A DNA stretch of 50,780 nt, from the NCBI GenBank assembly GCA_018399495.1, contig JAGYOG010000015.1:1-50780 (forward strand), written 5' to 3'. Shown piece by piece: positions 41,583 through 50,414 of the stretch. Origin of the DNA: Sphaerochaeta sp. (GTDB lineage Bacteria; Spirochaetota; Spirochaetia; Sphaerochaetales; Sphaerochaetaceae). A model generated the notes under the pieces. It was not told where the DNA came from and did no database searches. It was given only the letters and a program-made list of their open reading frames with translations. Each line of letters starts with the position of its first letter. The first letter of the stretch is position 1. The translations under genes were made by a program, and so were the position numbers.

Positions 41583-42647
41583 TTACGCTTCCTTGAGTGC
41601 AGCTTCACCCGCGGCTATTTTCAACGCCTCAACTACTTCGTCAAGGTCCCCAGCCATTATCAGTTCAAGTTTATACAACGTTAAGTTGATACGGTGGTCG
41701 GTCAGTCTGTTCTGTGGGTAGTTGTAGGTGCGGATGCGTTCACTGCGGTCTCCTGAACCAACCTGGCTTTTTCTTGCCTCAGCACGTTCACGATTCTTCT
41801 TATCCTCTTCCAAGTCGAAAAGACGAGAGCGGAGTACTCGTAGGGCTTTAGCCTTGTTCTTAATCTGGCTTTTTTCATCCTGACAGATTACCACCAATCC
41901 TGTAGGAAGGTGTGTCAATCGTACTGCACTGTCAGTAGTGTTAACGCTCTGCCCCCCTGGGCCTCCAGCGCGCATGACATCAGTCTTGAGATCTTCCTGA
42001 CGAATTTCGATATCTGTTTCCACGGCTTCAGGAAGTACCGCTACAGTGACAGCACTGGTGTGTATTCTCCCACCGCTTTCTGTCTCAGGAACGCGCTGTA
42101 CTCGATGAACCCCGCTTTCGAAACGGAGCGACCCATAGACATCTTTTCCACTGATTGAAAGTACCAGTTCCTTAAAACCACCAATACCTGTTTCATTGGA
42201 CGAGAGAATTTCTATCTTCCAACCTTTGGCATCCGCATAATGGGAGTACATGCGGAACAGGTTTGCAGCAAAGAGTGCTGCTTCCTCTCCACCAGTTCCT
42301 GCACGGATTTCCATGATGATATCTTTTCCCTCCATTGGATCAGGAGGAATGAGAAGCATCTTAGTTTTCTGTTCGCTTTTGGTTAGATGCTCGGTCAATT
42401 CGTCCAATTCTTGCTCGGTTAGCTCGAGCATCTCAGGATCCTTCTCTTCCTTGAGCAATTGCTTTGCATCAGCGATTTGGCCCTTCAAGCTCTCCATCTC
42501 TTTGAGTTCATCAATGATGGGAGCAAGATGTGATCGCTCCTGGTTAAGGCTCCTGAAGAGCTTCATATCTTGCATGGTTTCAGGATTGCCGAGCTTCTCA
42601 TCTATATCTGCAAGCTGCTTCTCGTAATCGGGCAGTTTTTCTAGCAT
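41583..42647 (-). CDS. prfA: Peptide chain release factor 1
   Basis: RF1 reads UAA and UAG. The 354-residue protein has the specificity tripeptide in [16 protein letters not shown] (P-E-T, about residue 187), the catalytic GGQ at 231-233 ([17 protein letters not shown]) and the C-terminal [18 protein letters not shown]. The GTAGGAG Shine-Dalgarno lies before ATG 42647. It is the first gene of the prfA-prmC-relA run. Confidence 0.97.
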   Translation of the reverse strand: MLEKLPDYEKQLADIDEKLGNPETMQDMKLFRSLNQERSHLAPIIDELKEMESLKGQIADAKQLLKEEKDPEMLELTEQELDELTEHLTKSEQKTKMLLIPPDPMEGKDIIMEIRAGTGGEEAALFAANLFRMYSHYADAKGWKIEILSSNETGIGGFKELVLSISGKDVYGSLRFESGVHRVQRVPETESGGRIHTSAVTVAVLPEAVETDIEIRQEDLKTDVMRAGGPGGQSVNTTDSAVRLTHLPTGLVVICQDEKSQIKNKAKALRVLRSRLFDLEEDKKNRERAEARKSQVGSGDRSERIRTYNYPQNRLTDHRINLTLYKLELIMAGDLDEVVEALKIAAGEAALKEA

Positions 42648-42701
42648 CGTTTTCTCCTACAGGGCAAGTATACAAAAGTGATGGGTCTTTGCATAGCATT
42701 G

Positions 42702-44066
42702 CTAGATATCCAATTGGCTGAGCAACTCATGATTTTTTGCAACCTCAGCCGGTCCAAGTGTATTCATACGCAGGAAAAGTAATCCACCTGCAAGAAAGAA
42801 GAGGGCAGGGATTACCCCCATGTGGAGTCGTATGCCCCATATTGCTTGTTCGGTGATCGCAAGGGGGTCAAACGCGGTTGCTTTGTGTACGATGAAGAAG
42901 ACCAAGGCTTGGCTTGCATAGCTGAAGCGCATGAAAAAGGCCCTGATCCCTAGGACTACCCCATCGTCCCGACGCTTTTGTACCACAATAAGGCTATCAA
43001 TAACATCGGCCATGGCTGGGCTCATGAATGTCCAGAAACCTCCAAACCCCAACCCCCATAGTGCCATTGCAACAACGTACGAGGTGGCCGATGAGAGGAA
43101 GGAGAGGGGAAGAGCAAAGAGAGCCAAAACAAATGAGCAGAGGATGAGCATCAACTGATTGTTTTTCAGGCGCTTGGCAACCTGCATCCAGATCAGGATG
43201 GAGAGGAGTGTCCCTACCAGCATTCCTGCGAAAATTGGGGTGGCTTGGCTGCTTTTCGCTGCAAGCACATACTTGACCACATAGTTGACGCTGGCAGTCA
43301 TGAGCATGCATCCGCTCTGGTAGAAGAAGAGCAACAGCACAAAGGCGAGCAGGTTACGATTTTTCAGTGCCCGTTTCATCTGGTCAAAGAAATGAGGGGA
43401 TGCTTCCTTTTCTTTCTGTTGGGTGAATCGTGCGATCATATCCTTGGTTTCAAAGACCCCGAAGCTTACACCAAAGGTTGCCAACAGGCTGAATCCTGCT
43501 ATGACCAAGGCGCAGATAAGATAACTTGACCTTACCCCGTAGGAGAAGAACAGGGGAGGGATGATAAAGCCGGAGGCAATTCCCAAGACCCCGATACCGG
43601 TACCAACAGCTGCGGTGGTGGTCCTTTCTCTCTGGGTTCGGAATTTATCAGGATAAATACTTTGGTAATTCACTTCCCAAAGAGAGTAGAACCCATCATA
43701 GAGACAAATGGTGAGGACCATCCAGAGAAAGACGGGAAGGGGGTTATTTCTAGCATCCCACGAAATGGGAATACTGAAAATGAGAATAAAAAAGACACTG
43801 CAAAGCACCAGCCCTAGGATAATCCAAGGAAACCTTCTCCCAAGTTTTTTTGAAAAAGGGGCGCCTTTGTTGGTTATATACCCAATGATTGGGTCGTTTA
43901 TTGCATTCCAGAGAGAGTAGAGGATAGTTGCGAGCGCAGCATAGCCTGCAGACAACCCCACTTCCGTCTCATAAAACATGAATACAATGCTACCGAATGC
44001 GCCGGTAAGGAACTCAGCAATGAATTTACCCATTCCATAGGAGACCATGATGCTTCTTTTTGCCAT
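42702..44066 (-). CDS. MFS transporter, glycoside-pentoside-hexuronide:cation symporter type
   Basis: A 454-residue membrane protein with about 12 spans. The cytoplasmic loop after TM2 (LWNAINDPIIGYITNK, then GRRFPWIILGLVL) and the later LWGLGFGGFWTFMSPAMADV are typical of the GPH (MelB-like) family. These proteins import sugars with Na+ or H+; the substrate is not predictable. It is separate from the regulator at 44129 by 62 nt; the regulator and this gene are on the same strand and may be cotranscribed. Confidence 0.82.
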   Translation of the reverse strand: MAKRSIMVSYGMGKFIAEFLTGAFGSIVFMFYETEVGLSAGYAALATILYSLWNAINDPIIGYITNKGAPFSKKLGRRFPWIILGLVLCSVFFILIFSIPISWDARNNPLPVFLWMVLTICLYDGFYSLWEVNYQSIYPDKFRTQRERTTTAAVGTGIGVLGIASGFIIPPLFFSYGVRSSYLICALVIAGFSLLATFGVSFGVFETKDMIARFTQQKEKEASPHFFDQMKRALKNRNLLAFVLLLFFYQSGCMLMTASVNYVVKYVLAAKSSQATPIFAGMLVGTLLSILIWMQVAKRLKNNQLMLILCSFVLALFALPLSFLSSATSYVVAMALWGLGFGGFWTFMSPAMADVIDSLIVVQKRRDDGVVLGIRAFFMRFSYASQALVFFIVHKATAFDPLAITEQAIWGIRLHMGVIPALFFLAGGLLFLRMNTLGPAEVAKNHELLSQLDI

Positions 44067-44128
44067 GATATACCTGCCTTGCTCCTTTATACTGCAGGCA
44101 ATCCTTCACGTCAAACAAAAGCAGTTTT

Positions 44129-44701
44129 CTAGTGCTTGTCCTCCGTAAAACGTACCACCATATGTACTACAGCAACCTGGTTGCTTTCATTAGCTATGGA
44201 GTGTTCTACATCACAGTGGTAGACGAGAAAGTCTCCCTTCTTGATTTCAGCAGTATTATCGTCGGCTTGTACCTTTACCGAGCCTTTGACAACAGTAAGA
44301 TATTCTTGAGTTCCAGCGTAATGAGGTTCACTGCTGAGGATACTGTGCGGCTCTAGGGTGACAAGGTACATCTCAAGATCTTCCACCATACTCAATGGGC
44401 TGAGGATGCGGATGGATACCCCGTTCTCATGCGTCTCAAGCTTAGGGGAATCCTCTCCGGCTGGGTTAAGGGTGAAAATCCTCTTGGGCTGATCATCTGA
44501 ATCGAGAAGATCGTTGAGCTCAACATTCAAACCTCTTGCTATTTTCCAGACAGTAGCCACGGTGGGGTTTACCTTGTCGGATTCAATCTGGCTGAGCATT
44601 GCCTTTGACACGCCCGAACGTTCAGAAAGTACATTGAGTGTCAATTTCCTACTGGTGCGTATCCGTTGTATGTTCTTGCCGATCATGGGAGGGGTTTCCA
44701 T
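44129..44701 (-). CDS. XRE-family regulator with cupin domain
   Basis: A 190-residue regulator. Residues about 7-65 form a helix-turn-helix of the XRE/Cro type (IGKNIQRIRTSRKLTLNVLS, SGVSKAMLSQIESDKVNPTV). Residues about 110-185 form a cupin barrel with HYAGTQEYLTVVKGSVKVQ and DFLVYHCDVEHSIANES. Such regulators sense small molecules, often amino acids or their derivatives. Start ATG 44701 has AAGGAG upstream; the longer frame to 44794 runs through the promoter region. It is divergent from tdh with a shared palindromic operator region. Confidence 0.88.
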   Translation of the reverse strand: METPPMIGKNIQRIRTSRKLTLNVLSERSGVSKAMLSQIESDKVNPTVATVWKIARGLNVELNDLLDSDDQPKRIFTLNPAGEDSPKLETHENGVSIRILSPLSMVEDLEMYLVTLEPHSILSSEPHYAGTQEYLTVVKGSVKVQADDNTAEIKKGDFLVYHCDVEHSIANESNQVAVVHMVVRFTEDKH

Positions 44702-44725
44702 TGTATCGCTCCTTGTGGTAAAAGT

Positions 44726-44762
44726 TTGACATAGTGAACTGTGTTTACTATAATAAACATAG
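44726..44762 (+). promoter_or_regulatory. tdh promoter with palindromic operator
   Basis: TTGACA (44726-44731), exactly 17 nt, TATAAT (44749-44754): a perfect sigma70 consensus. The inverted repeat CTGTGTTTA (44739-44747) and TAAACATAG (44754-44762), 8 of 9 positions, straddles the -10 and is the likely binding site of the divergent XRE-cupin regulator, which would repress by blocking polymerase. Confidence 0.75.
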
Positions 44763-44817
44763 ATATTGTATGCTCCCCAAAAGGGGATTGTCAAGGAATG
44801 TACGCTCGGAGGGTCTG

Positions 44818-45768
44818 ATGAAAAACATCCTAATCATTGGTTCTTTAGGACAACTGGGTTCGGAGATTGCATTGGAATGTCGTCGCCGCTATGGACCAGA
44901 ACATGTGGTATTAACTGATATTCGCGATGATGTGAACAAGGAACTCATCGGGGGGGGGCAATTCTACAAGGTTGATGCCCGTGAGGGGAAAATCATCAAT
45001 GAAATTGTCAAGAAACATAAGATTGATACCATTTACCACCTCGCGGCACTGCTTTCTGCGAGGGCTGAACAAAATCCATTGGTGGCATGGGATCTCAACA
45101 TGAATGGCTTGATTGCAACCCTGGAGGTAGCGAGAGAGAATCACTGTGCCGTTTTCACCCCATCCTCGATCGGGGCATTCGGACCTACCACCCCTAAGCA
45201 GTACACGCCACAGGATACCATTCAGCGTCCAACTTCCATCTATGGGGTGACCAAGGTAGCAGGTGAATTGTTGTGCGATTACTATCATCATGCCTATGAT
45301 GTTGATACCCGGGGAGTGCGATACCCTGGTATTGTCAGCAACATGACCCCACCTGGTGGTGGAACAACAGATTATGCAGTGAAAATCTATTATGAAGCTG
45401 TAGAGAAGCAGCACTATACCTGTTTTCTTAGGGGGGATACCTACCTTGATATGATTTACATGCCCGATGCTGTGGAGGCTGCAATTCAGATTATGGAAGC
45501 TGACCCCGGCCGGCTTAGGCACCGTAATGCGTTCAATATTGCAAGCATGAGTTTCTGTCCTGAGGAGCAAGCTGCCTATATACGTACGCTTATCCCAGGG
45601 TTTACAATTACCTATGAGATTGATCCCGTGAAACAAGCTATTGCAGATTCCTGGCCCAACTGCCTGGAAGATTATGCTGCACGGGTGGAGTGGGATTGGA
45701 ATCCTACCTACGACTTGGAAACCATGACTCTTGATATGATTGAAACCATAAGAAGGAGGACACCATGA
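44818..45768 (+). CDS. tdh: L-threonine 3-dehydrogenase, SDR/epimerase type
   Basis: Oxidises threonine with NAD+ to 2-amino-3-ketobutyrate. The 316-residue protein is an extended SDR: NAD motif IIGSLGQLGSEIALECRRRY, then DTIYHLAALLSARAEQNP and TPSSIGAFGP, and catalytic YGVTKVAGELLCDYY (YxxxK). This is the epimerase-like TDH rather than the zinc-dependent medium-chain enzyme. Start ATG 44818 is set by GGAGGG about 5 nt upstream. It overlaps kbl by 4 nt, the partner that would split the product to glycine and acetyl-CoA, but kbl is broken. If kbl is really non-functional, the product would decompose to aminoacetone. Confidence 0.9.
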   Translation: MKNILIIGSLGQLGSEIALECRRRYGPEHVVLTDIRDDVNKELIGGGQFYKVDAREGKIINEIVKKHKIDTIYHLAALLSARAEQNPLVAWDLNMNGLIATLEVARENHCAVFTPSSIGAFGPTTPKQYTPQDTIQRPTSIYGVTKVAGELLCDYYHHAYDVDTRGVRYPGIVSNMTPPGGGTTDYAVKIYYEAVEKQHYTCFLRGDTYLDMIYMPDAVEAAIQIMEADPGRLRHRNAFNIASMSFCPEEQAAYIRTLIPGFTITYEIDPVKQAIADSWPNCLEDYAARVEWDWNPTYDLETMTLDMIETIRRRTP

Positions 45769-46940
45769 CAGAAGCATTGGAAAAGGATTCGAAAGCATTC
45801 TTACAGAACAAGAACAATCTGGGTTGATGAAGAAGGAACGGGTACTGCAAGGCAGACAACAACGCTCGATCTCTGCTGGGGAAACGGAGAGGTTCCCAAC
45901 TTTGTGCCAACAACTACCTGGGATTGGCCGATACTGAAGAGGTCATCAAAGCAGCCAAGGATGCCATGGACACATGGGGCTACGGGCTCTCCTCAGTCCG
46001 CTTCATATGCGGTACCCAGCAGATTCACAAGGAGTTGGAGAAGCGCGTCAGTGCTTTCTTGCATACTGATGATACCATTCTGTTTACCTCCTTGTTATGA
46101 TGCCAATGTGGGCTCTGTTCGAACCGTTACTGAGTGAGGAGGATGCGGTCAGTGATGAACTCAATCATGCTCACTGATGGAATTCGCCCCTGCAAGGCAA
46201 AACGCTATCGTTACAAGCACAGCGATATGGCGAACCTGGAAGAAGTGCTGCAGGAGAGCAAGGCAGCGAAGGCGTTCCGATTGCAACAGACGGTGTCTTC
46301 AATGGATGGGGACATCGCCAAGCTCGCTGAAATTTGTGCACTCGCCGGAGAAGTATGATGCTCCTTTGGTGATGTAGATGATTCCCTACGTAACTGGGTA
46401 TCTTGGCCTAAAGGACGGGGAACTTGTTGAATTGTGTGGTGTTGGAAGGGAAAAGGTAGATCTGATTACCACCACCTTTGGAAGGCATGTGGTGGAGCGA
46501 GTGGTGGTGTATTACAGGCCGGCAGCGCTCTGATCGACCTACCGCCAAAGGGCACGTCCGCTTGTTTTCCAATACCTTGGCTCCGGCAATCTGTGGAGGG
46601 ACGATCAAGGTATTGGATTTGCTGAAGCAGGAAATTCGTACAAGGAAAAATAACCATGCGCAATGCAGTCTATTTCCGGCGGAAGATGGAAGAGGCAGGC
46701 TTCGATTTGGTAAAAGGAGACTGCCATCGTCCCGGTTATGATTTATGATGAGGCAAAGGCAGTTGAGATGGCTGATCGCCTTTTGACCAAGGGTATCTAC
46801 GCTATCGGATCTTGCTTCCCAGGTACCCAAGGGTAAAGCTCGTATCAGGGTACAACTTTCTGCAACCCATACGTTGGAAGATCTGGACAAGCGCAGTGGA
46901 TGCATTCAAGAAGACAGCAAAGGAAATGAACCTGCTCTAA
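45765..46940 (+). pseudogene. kbl: Frameshifted 2-amino-3-ketobutyrate CoA ligase
   Basis: The gene starts ATGA over the tdh stop with a good AGGAGGA. Kbl-like segments are spread over all three frames: SILTEQEQSGLMKKERVLQG, YLGLADTEEVIKAAKDAMD, YGLSSVRFICGTQQIHKELE, RYRYKHSDMANLEEVLQES, AICGGTIKVLDLLKQE and VYFRRKMEEAGFDL, ending at TAA 46938-46940. Frame changes occur near 45900, 46088, 46115, 46172, 46282, 46300, 46345 and further on. The residual protein sequence is well conserved and the defects are mostly small indels, some consistent with loss of one copy of a short direct repeat. Natural decay and assembly error are both possible. Confidence 0.85.
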
Positions 46941-48350
46941 AAGAAGATTCGCTTCCTCAAGCTCCCTTCGTACTGTTTAAGATCAGCAAGTACCAGTTTT
47001 CCCGAGCAGGGGTCTCGGTGCTACACCTTTCCTCAATCTTTCGTTTAAAGAAATTCCAGTTCATCTTGATGGTCCCTGGTGGCTGAGCGTGCGCGCTCAG
47101 CACAGAAACTACGCCATTTGAGGAGTTGTTCCTCATTGAGCACTTCCTCCCACTCAGCAACATGCCGAAAGAGCATGGTAGGGAATTCTTAATCCTCATA
47201 GTCGAGATGCAAGGAGAGCTTTTCCTTCGGTTCAGCTTCTCTGACCAGGAGAAGGCTTCTGGTCGGCATCAGCGAAGAAGCGGTCGTATTGGAAATCCAC
47301 ATCATCAACCCCGTCAAAGGAGTCCTCGACATTCCGTGCAATAAGCAGCAACTTGGGATGGCTTGCGATTTGATGGTGGCGGAACATGGCAAGATCCTTT
47401 ATCTACACCAAGTTTCCACAGCAAGCTGGTCGGTCAATACACTTTTAAAAGGGGAAACAAACGGACACTTGTTTATTGCTAAAGTGAAAACACCCTCTGT
47501 CTTGAGCAGTGTTTCCTTCTCTGGTTGCCCTCAGCAGTGGAGCAGTGTCTTTGCTCAGATCGAAACAGATGATGGCATTTGCGTTGCTTTTCATGTGGGT
47601 AATCGGGGTGATAAGGCGTGAGCACCCTTCATTCTTACTGAACATTGCAGAGGTGTAGAGTACCGGTTGTCCGAAGGGGGTGGGGACCACCCGTTTGACC
47701 TGGCTCTTTGCCCTGAGAGAAAAATAGTAATCATACAGCTTTGGCTGCTTGTTCTTGATAAGCCGAGCAATTTCAATAGTTGCCCTGACATCCACCAAGG
47801 CATCGTGTGCCCCTTCCTGGCTGATGTTGTTTGCTTCGGTCATGCTGGTGAGGCGGAACGTGGGATTTCCTGTAGTCTCCTTCCTGGGAGGCCATGTAAT
47901 GCCTTCTGGGCGGAGATCATACGCTGCACGTACCAAGTCAATAATATCCCAACGGCTGCAGTTGTTCTTCCACTCCCTCTGATAGGGGTCGAAGAAATTA
48001 CGGTAGAGGGTATTACGAATAAACTCATCATCGAAACGGATGTTGTTGAAACCTGCTACCACTGTATTGGGTTTTGAGAATTCAGTATTGATGCGAGCGA
48101 TCATTTCACTTTCGCACATGCCTTTCTCGTTCACTTCCTGTGGAGTGATACCGGTAATGGTGCAGGAAAGAGGGTCAGGTAGATAATCATCACTGAGTTT
48201 GCAATATAGGACGGTTGGTTCCCCAATGGGATTGAGGTCAATATCTGTGCGTTGTCCTGCGAACTGGGCGATTCTATCATATCTGCTGTCGAGTCCAAAG
48301 GTTTCAAGGTCATACCAGAACATAGTTTGTTTGGAAGGGTGCTTATTCAT
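46937..48350 (-). pseudogene. sbcB: Exodeoxyribonuclease I with frameshifted C-terminal third
   Basis: SbcB is a 3'-5' single-strand exonuclease. The intact N-terminal frame, 48350 down to 47445 (301 residues), has the DEDD exonuclease domain: MFWYDLETFGLDSRYDRIAQ (D, E), GFNNIRFDDEFIRNT (D) and EGAHDALVDVRATIEI (H, D), then part of the SH3-like region. E. coli ExoI is about 475 residues. The missing part persists downstream in changing frames as NVEDSFDGVDDVDFQYDRFF, VREAEPKEKLSLHLDYED, EQLLKWRSFCAERAR and QYEGSLRKRIFF ending TAG 46939-46937, which gives about 471 codons in all. It overlaps the kbl end, so the two convergent genes share a decayed 3' region. Confidence 0.8.
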
Positions 48351-48446
48351 GATTTCAGTGTACCATATAAGTGAAGTTGTGTCTTTTTCCCATGAATAGG
48401 TTGTTCTCTTTTGTGTGGTGAATTATCATATCACAAAAGGATGCCC

Positions 48447-49064
48447 ATGAAATACCTAATACCTTTTCTACTGATGTTTTGTCTGCTTTCCCCCCTTGGG
48501 GCAAAAGAGCCTACGCCAAACGATGTCACGGTGGCAATTGCAGCTATCACTGACTCAACTATCTGTGCGGTTGCGGCTTTTCTCAATACCCCAAAACTTG
48601 ATCTTCCTGGCAGTAGTCTCTATTTCAGGGATGGGGAGACGCTTCCACATATCCTAACATTCCAAGAGGCGGATTTGGGGGCCTATCTTCCTTTGTTTGT
48701 GGCGACCAAGGAAAGCGGTAACTCCTTTTTTGCCTCCTTGATGCAGGCTGCAAGAGGGCCACTGAATGATGTGGCGATCCAATACTTGACTGTCCATGCA
48801 TGGGAAGAGGGGCAGGCAGTGCTAAAAGGCGCTGCCGTTACCGACTGGGGAGAAGGTATTACACTTCCGTCCTTGATGGGTTCCATGATGCAGAATGGAA
48901 GGATTCCCGAAATTATAGTAACTGCTGATGTGGTAGTGGATGGAAAGCGTGTCAGTACTTCGGTTAGGGTTGAAGGTAAGTTCATTTTACATACAGATAA
49001 TGAAGGATTTTTTGCGGTGAATCCGCTAACTTTGAAAATAAACGGAAGGAAAGTAGAGGTATAG
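48447..49064 (+). CDS. Secreted protein of unknown function
   Basis: A 205-residue protein with signal peptide (KYLIPFLLMFCLLSPLGAKE). The mature part contains TPNDVTVAIAAITDSTICAV, PHILTFQEADLGAYLPLF and a C-terminal beta segment IIVTADVVVDGKRVSTSVRV. I do not recognise a family. Start ATG 48447 is chosen because AAAGG lies about 6 nt upstream; the ATG at 48441 overlaps it. The gene is divergent from sbcB and followed by hexokinase 30 nt later, possibly cotranscribed. Confidence 0.65.
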   Translation: MKYLIPFLLMFCLLSPLGAKEPTPNDVTVAIAAITDSTICAVAAFLNTPKLDLPGSSLYFRDGETLPHILTFQEADLGAYLPLFVATKESGNSFFASLMQAARGPLNDVAIQYLTVHAWEEGQAVLKGAAVTDWGEGITLPSLMGSMMQNGRIPEIIVTADVVVDGKRVSTSVRVEGKFILHTDNEGFFAVNPLTLKINGRKVEV

Positions 49065-49094
49065 ACGAACCTTTTTTTCCTAATAGGAGGAAGC

Positions 49095-50405
49095 ATGTCT
49101 GATTGTGTCCAGAAAACTGAGGAGTTCTTGAAAAAGCGGGGAATAGATCCTACTACGGTGGATATGGAGCATTTGCTCAATACCTTTTTCAGTGAGATGG
49201 AAAAGGGATTAACCGATGAGCATTCTAGTAGCCTGAAAATGATTCCTACCTACACCACTGTGGTCAGTGAAATCCCTAAGAACGAACCAGTGATTGTTCT
49301 TGATGCAGGAGGCACAAATTTCAGAACTTGCCTGGTTACCTTTGATGATGAAGGGACTGTTCATATTGAGGATTTTAGAAAAGTATCAATGCCGGGTGTA
49401 AAAAAGGAAGTGAGTGCCCAGGAGTTCTTCTCCACTTTTGCCGATGAGGTGGAGCGTCTGATAGACAAGAGCGACAAGATCGGGTTTTGTTTCTCCTACG
49501 CTGCTTCCATAACTGCTGACCACGATGGAATTCCCTTGGTGTTTTCCAAGGAGATCAAGGCTCCCGAGGTGATTGGAAAACCGGTTGGGGCAACACTGCT
49601 GAAAGAGCTTGCCCGTCGAGGCTATGATGTTTCCAATAAGAGAGTAGCAGTACTCAATGATACCGTAGCTACACTTCTGGCCGGTCAGAGCGCCAAGAGC
49701 GAAGTCCCCTACAGTGGCTATATAGGTTTCATCCTTGGTACCGGTACAAATACTGCTTATGTTGAGAAGCATTCCTCCATCGGGAAACTAGGGCTGCAGG
49801 ATGGGGATAGTCAGATTATCAATATTGAATCAGGTAACTTTGACTTTTGCCCCAGTGAACTTGACCGCGAGTTCTTTAATGCTACCAAGGCTCCTCAGCA
49901 ATACCATCTGGAGAAGATGATCAGTGGAGCGTATCTTGGCCCATTGAGCACACTTGTCATAGAGAAGGCAATTGAAGATGAGGTCTTCAGTGAGAACTTC
50001 AAGGCACGGTTTACCAAGCTTGGAGGGATCAACACCACAGTGATGAGCAACTATCTTGAGATGCCGTTCAATCCTGAGTATGAACTAGTAACCTGCTGCG
50101 AAGGAAATCAAGATGATGCGGTTTCACTTTGGATGATCATTGATGCCTTGATTGCCCGATCGGCAAAACTCACTGCAGCAAATCTTGCAGCCACCATACT
50201 CAAGAGCGGGGCTGGAACCGATCCACGTGTTCCTGTCTGTATCAATGCTGATGGTACCACATTCTACAAGACCGAGTATCTGAAGAAGTATACTGAGTAC
50301 TATCTGCATACCCATCTGCAACTAACTCGAAGAAGGTATTATCGTTTTGTCCATATCGACGATTCTCCCACTCTTGGAGCAGCAATTGCAGGGTTGAGCC
50401 TGTAG
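49095..50405 (+). CDS. Hexokinase (eukaryote-type family)
   Basis: Phosphorylates glucose or other hexoses with ATP. The 436-residue protein belongs to the hexokinase family used by eukaryotes and found in Treponema, not the short bacterial glucokinase or ROK families. Visible motifs are VIVLDAGGTNFRTCLVTF (phosphate 1, D70), GFCFSYAASITADHDG, VAVLNDTVATLLAG with the catalytic aspartate at 189 and GFILGTGTNTAYVEK. AGGAGG lies before ATG 49095. It provides the entry step of glycolysis; no PTS gene is visible in the window. Confidence 0.9.
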   Translation: MSDCVQKTEEFLKKRGIDPTTVDMEHLLNTFFSEMEKGLTDEHSSSLKMIPTYTTVVSEIPKNEPVIVLDAGGTNFRTCLVTFDDEGTVHIEDFRKVSMPGVKKEVSAQEFFSTFADEVERLIDKSDKIGFCFSYAASITADHDGIPLVFSKEIKAPEVIGKPVGATLLKELARRGYDVSNKRVAVLNDTVATLLAGQSAKSEVPYSGYIGFILGTGTNTAYVEKHSSIGKLGLQDGDSQIINIESGNFDFCPSELDREFFNATKAPQQYHLEKMISGAYLGPLSTLVIEKAIEDEVFSENFKARFTKLGGINTTVMSNYLEMPFNPEYELVTCCEGNQDDAVSLWMIIDALIARSAKLTAANLAATILKSGAGTDPRVPVCINADGTTFYKTEYLKKYTEYYLHTHLQLTRRRYYRFVHIDDSPTLGAAIAGLSL

Positions 50406-50414
50406 GTACTTTCA

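Noticed and set aside
46408-46905. Minus-strand 165-codon open frame inside the kbl region
   Set aside because: It is low-quality sequence antisense to recognisable Kbl segments, with no ribosome-binding site or family features.
48411-48446. Upstream start codons for the secreted protein at 48447
   Set aside because: The residues encoded before 48447 are not signal-peptide-like and the Shine-Dalgarno fits only the ATG at 48447.
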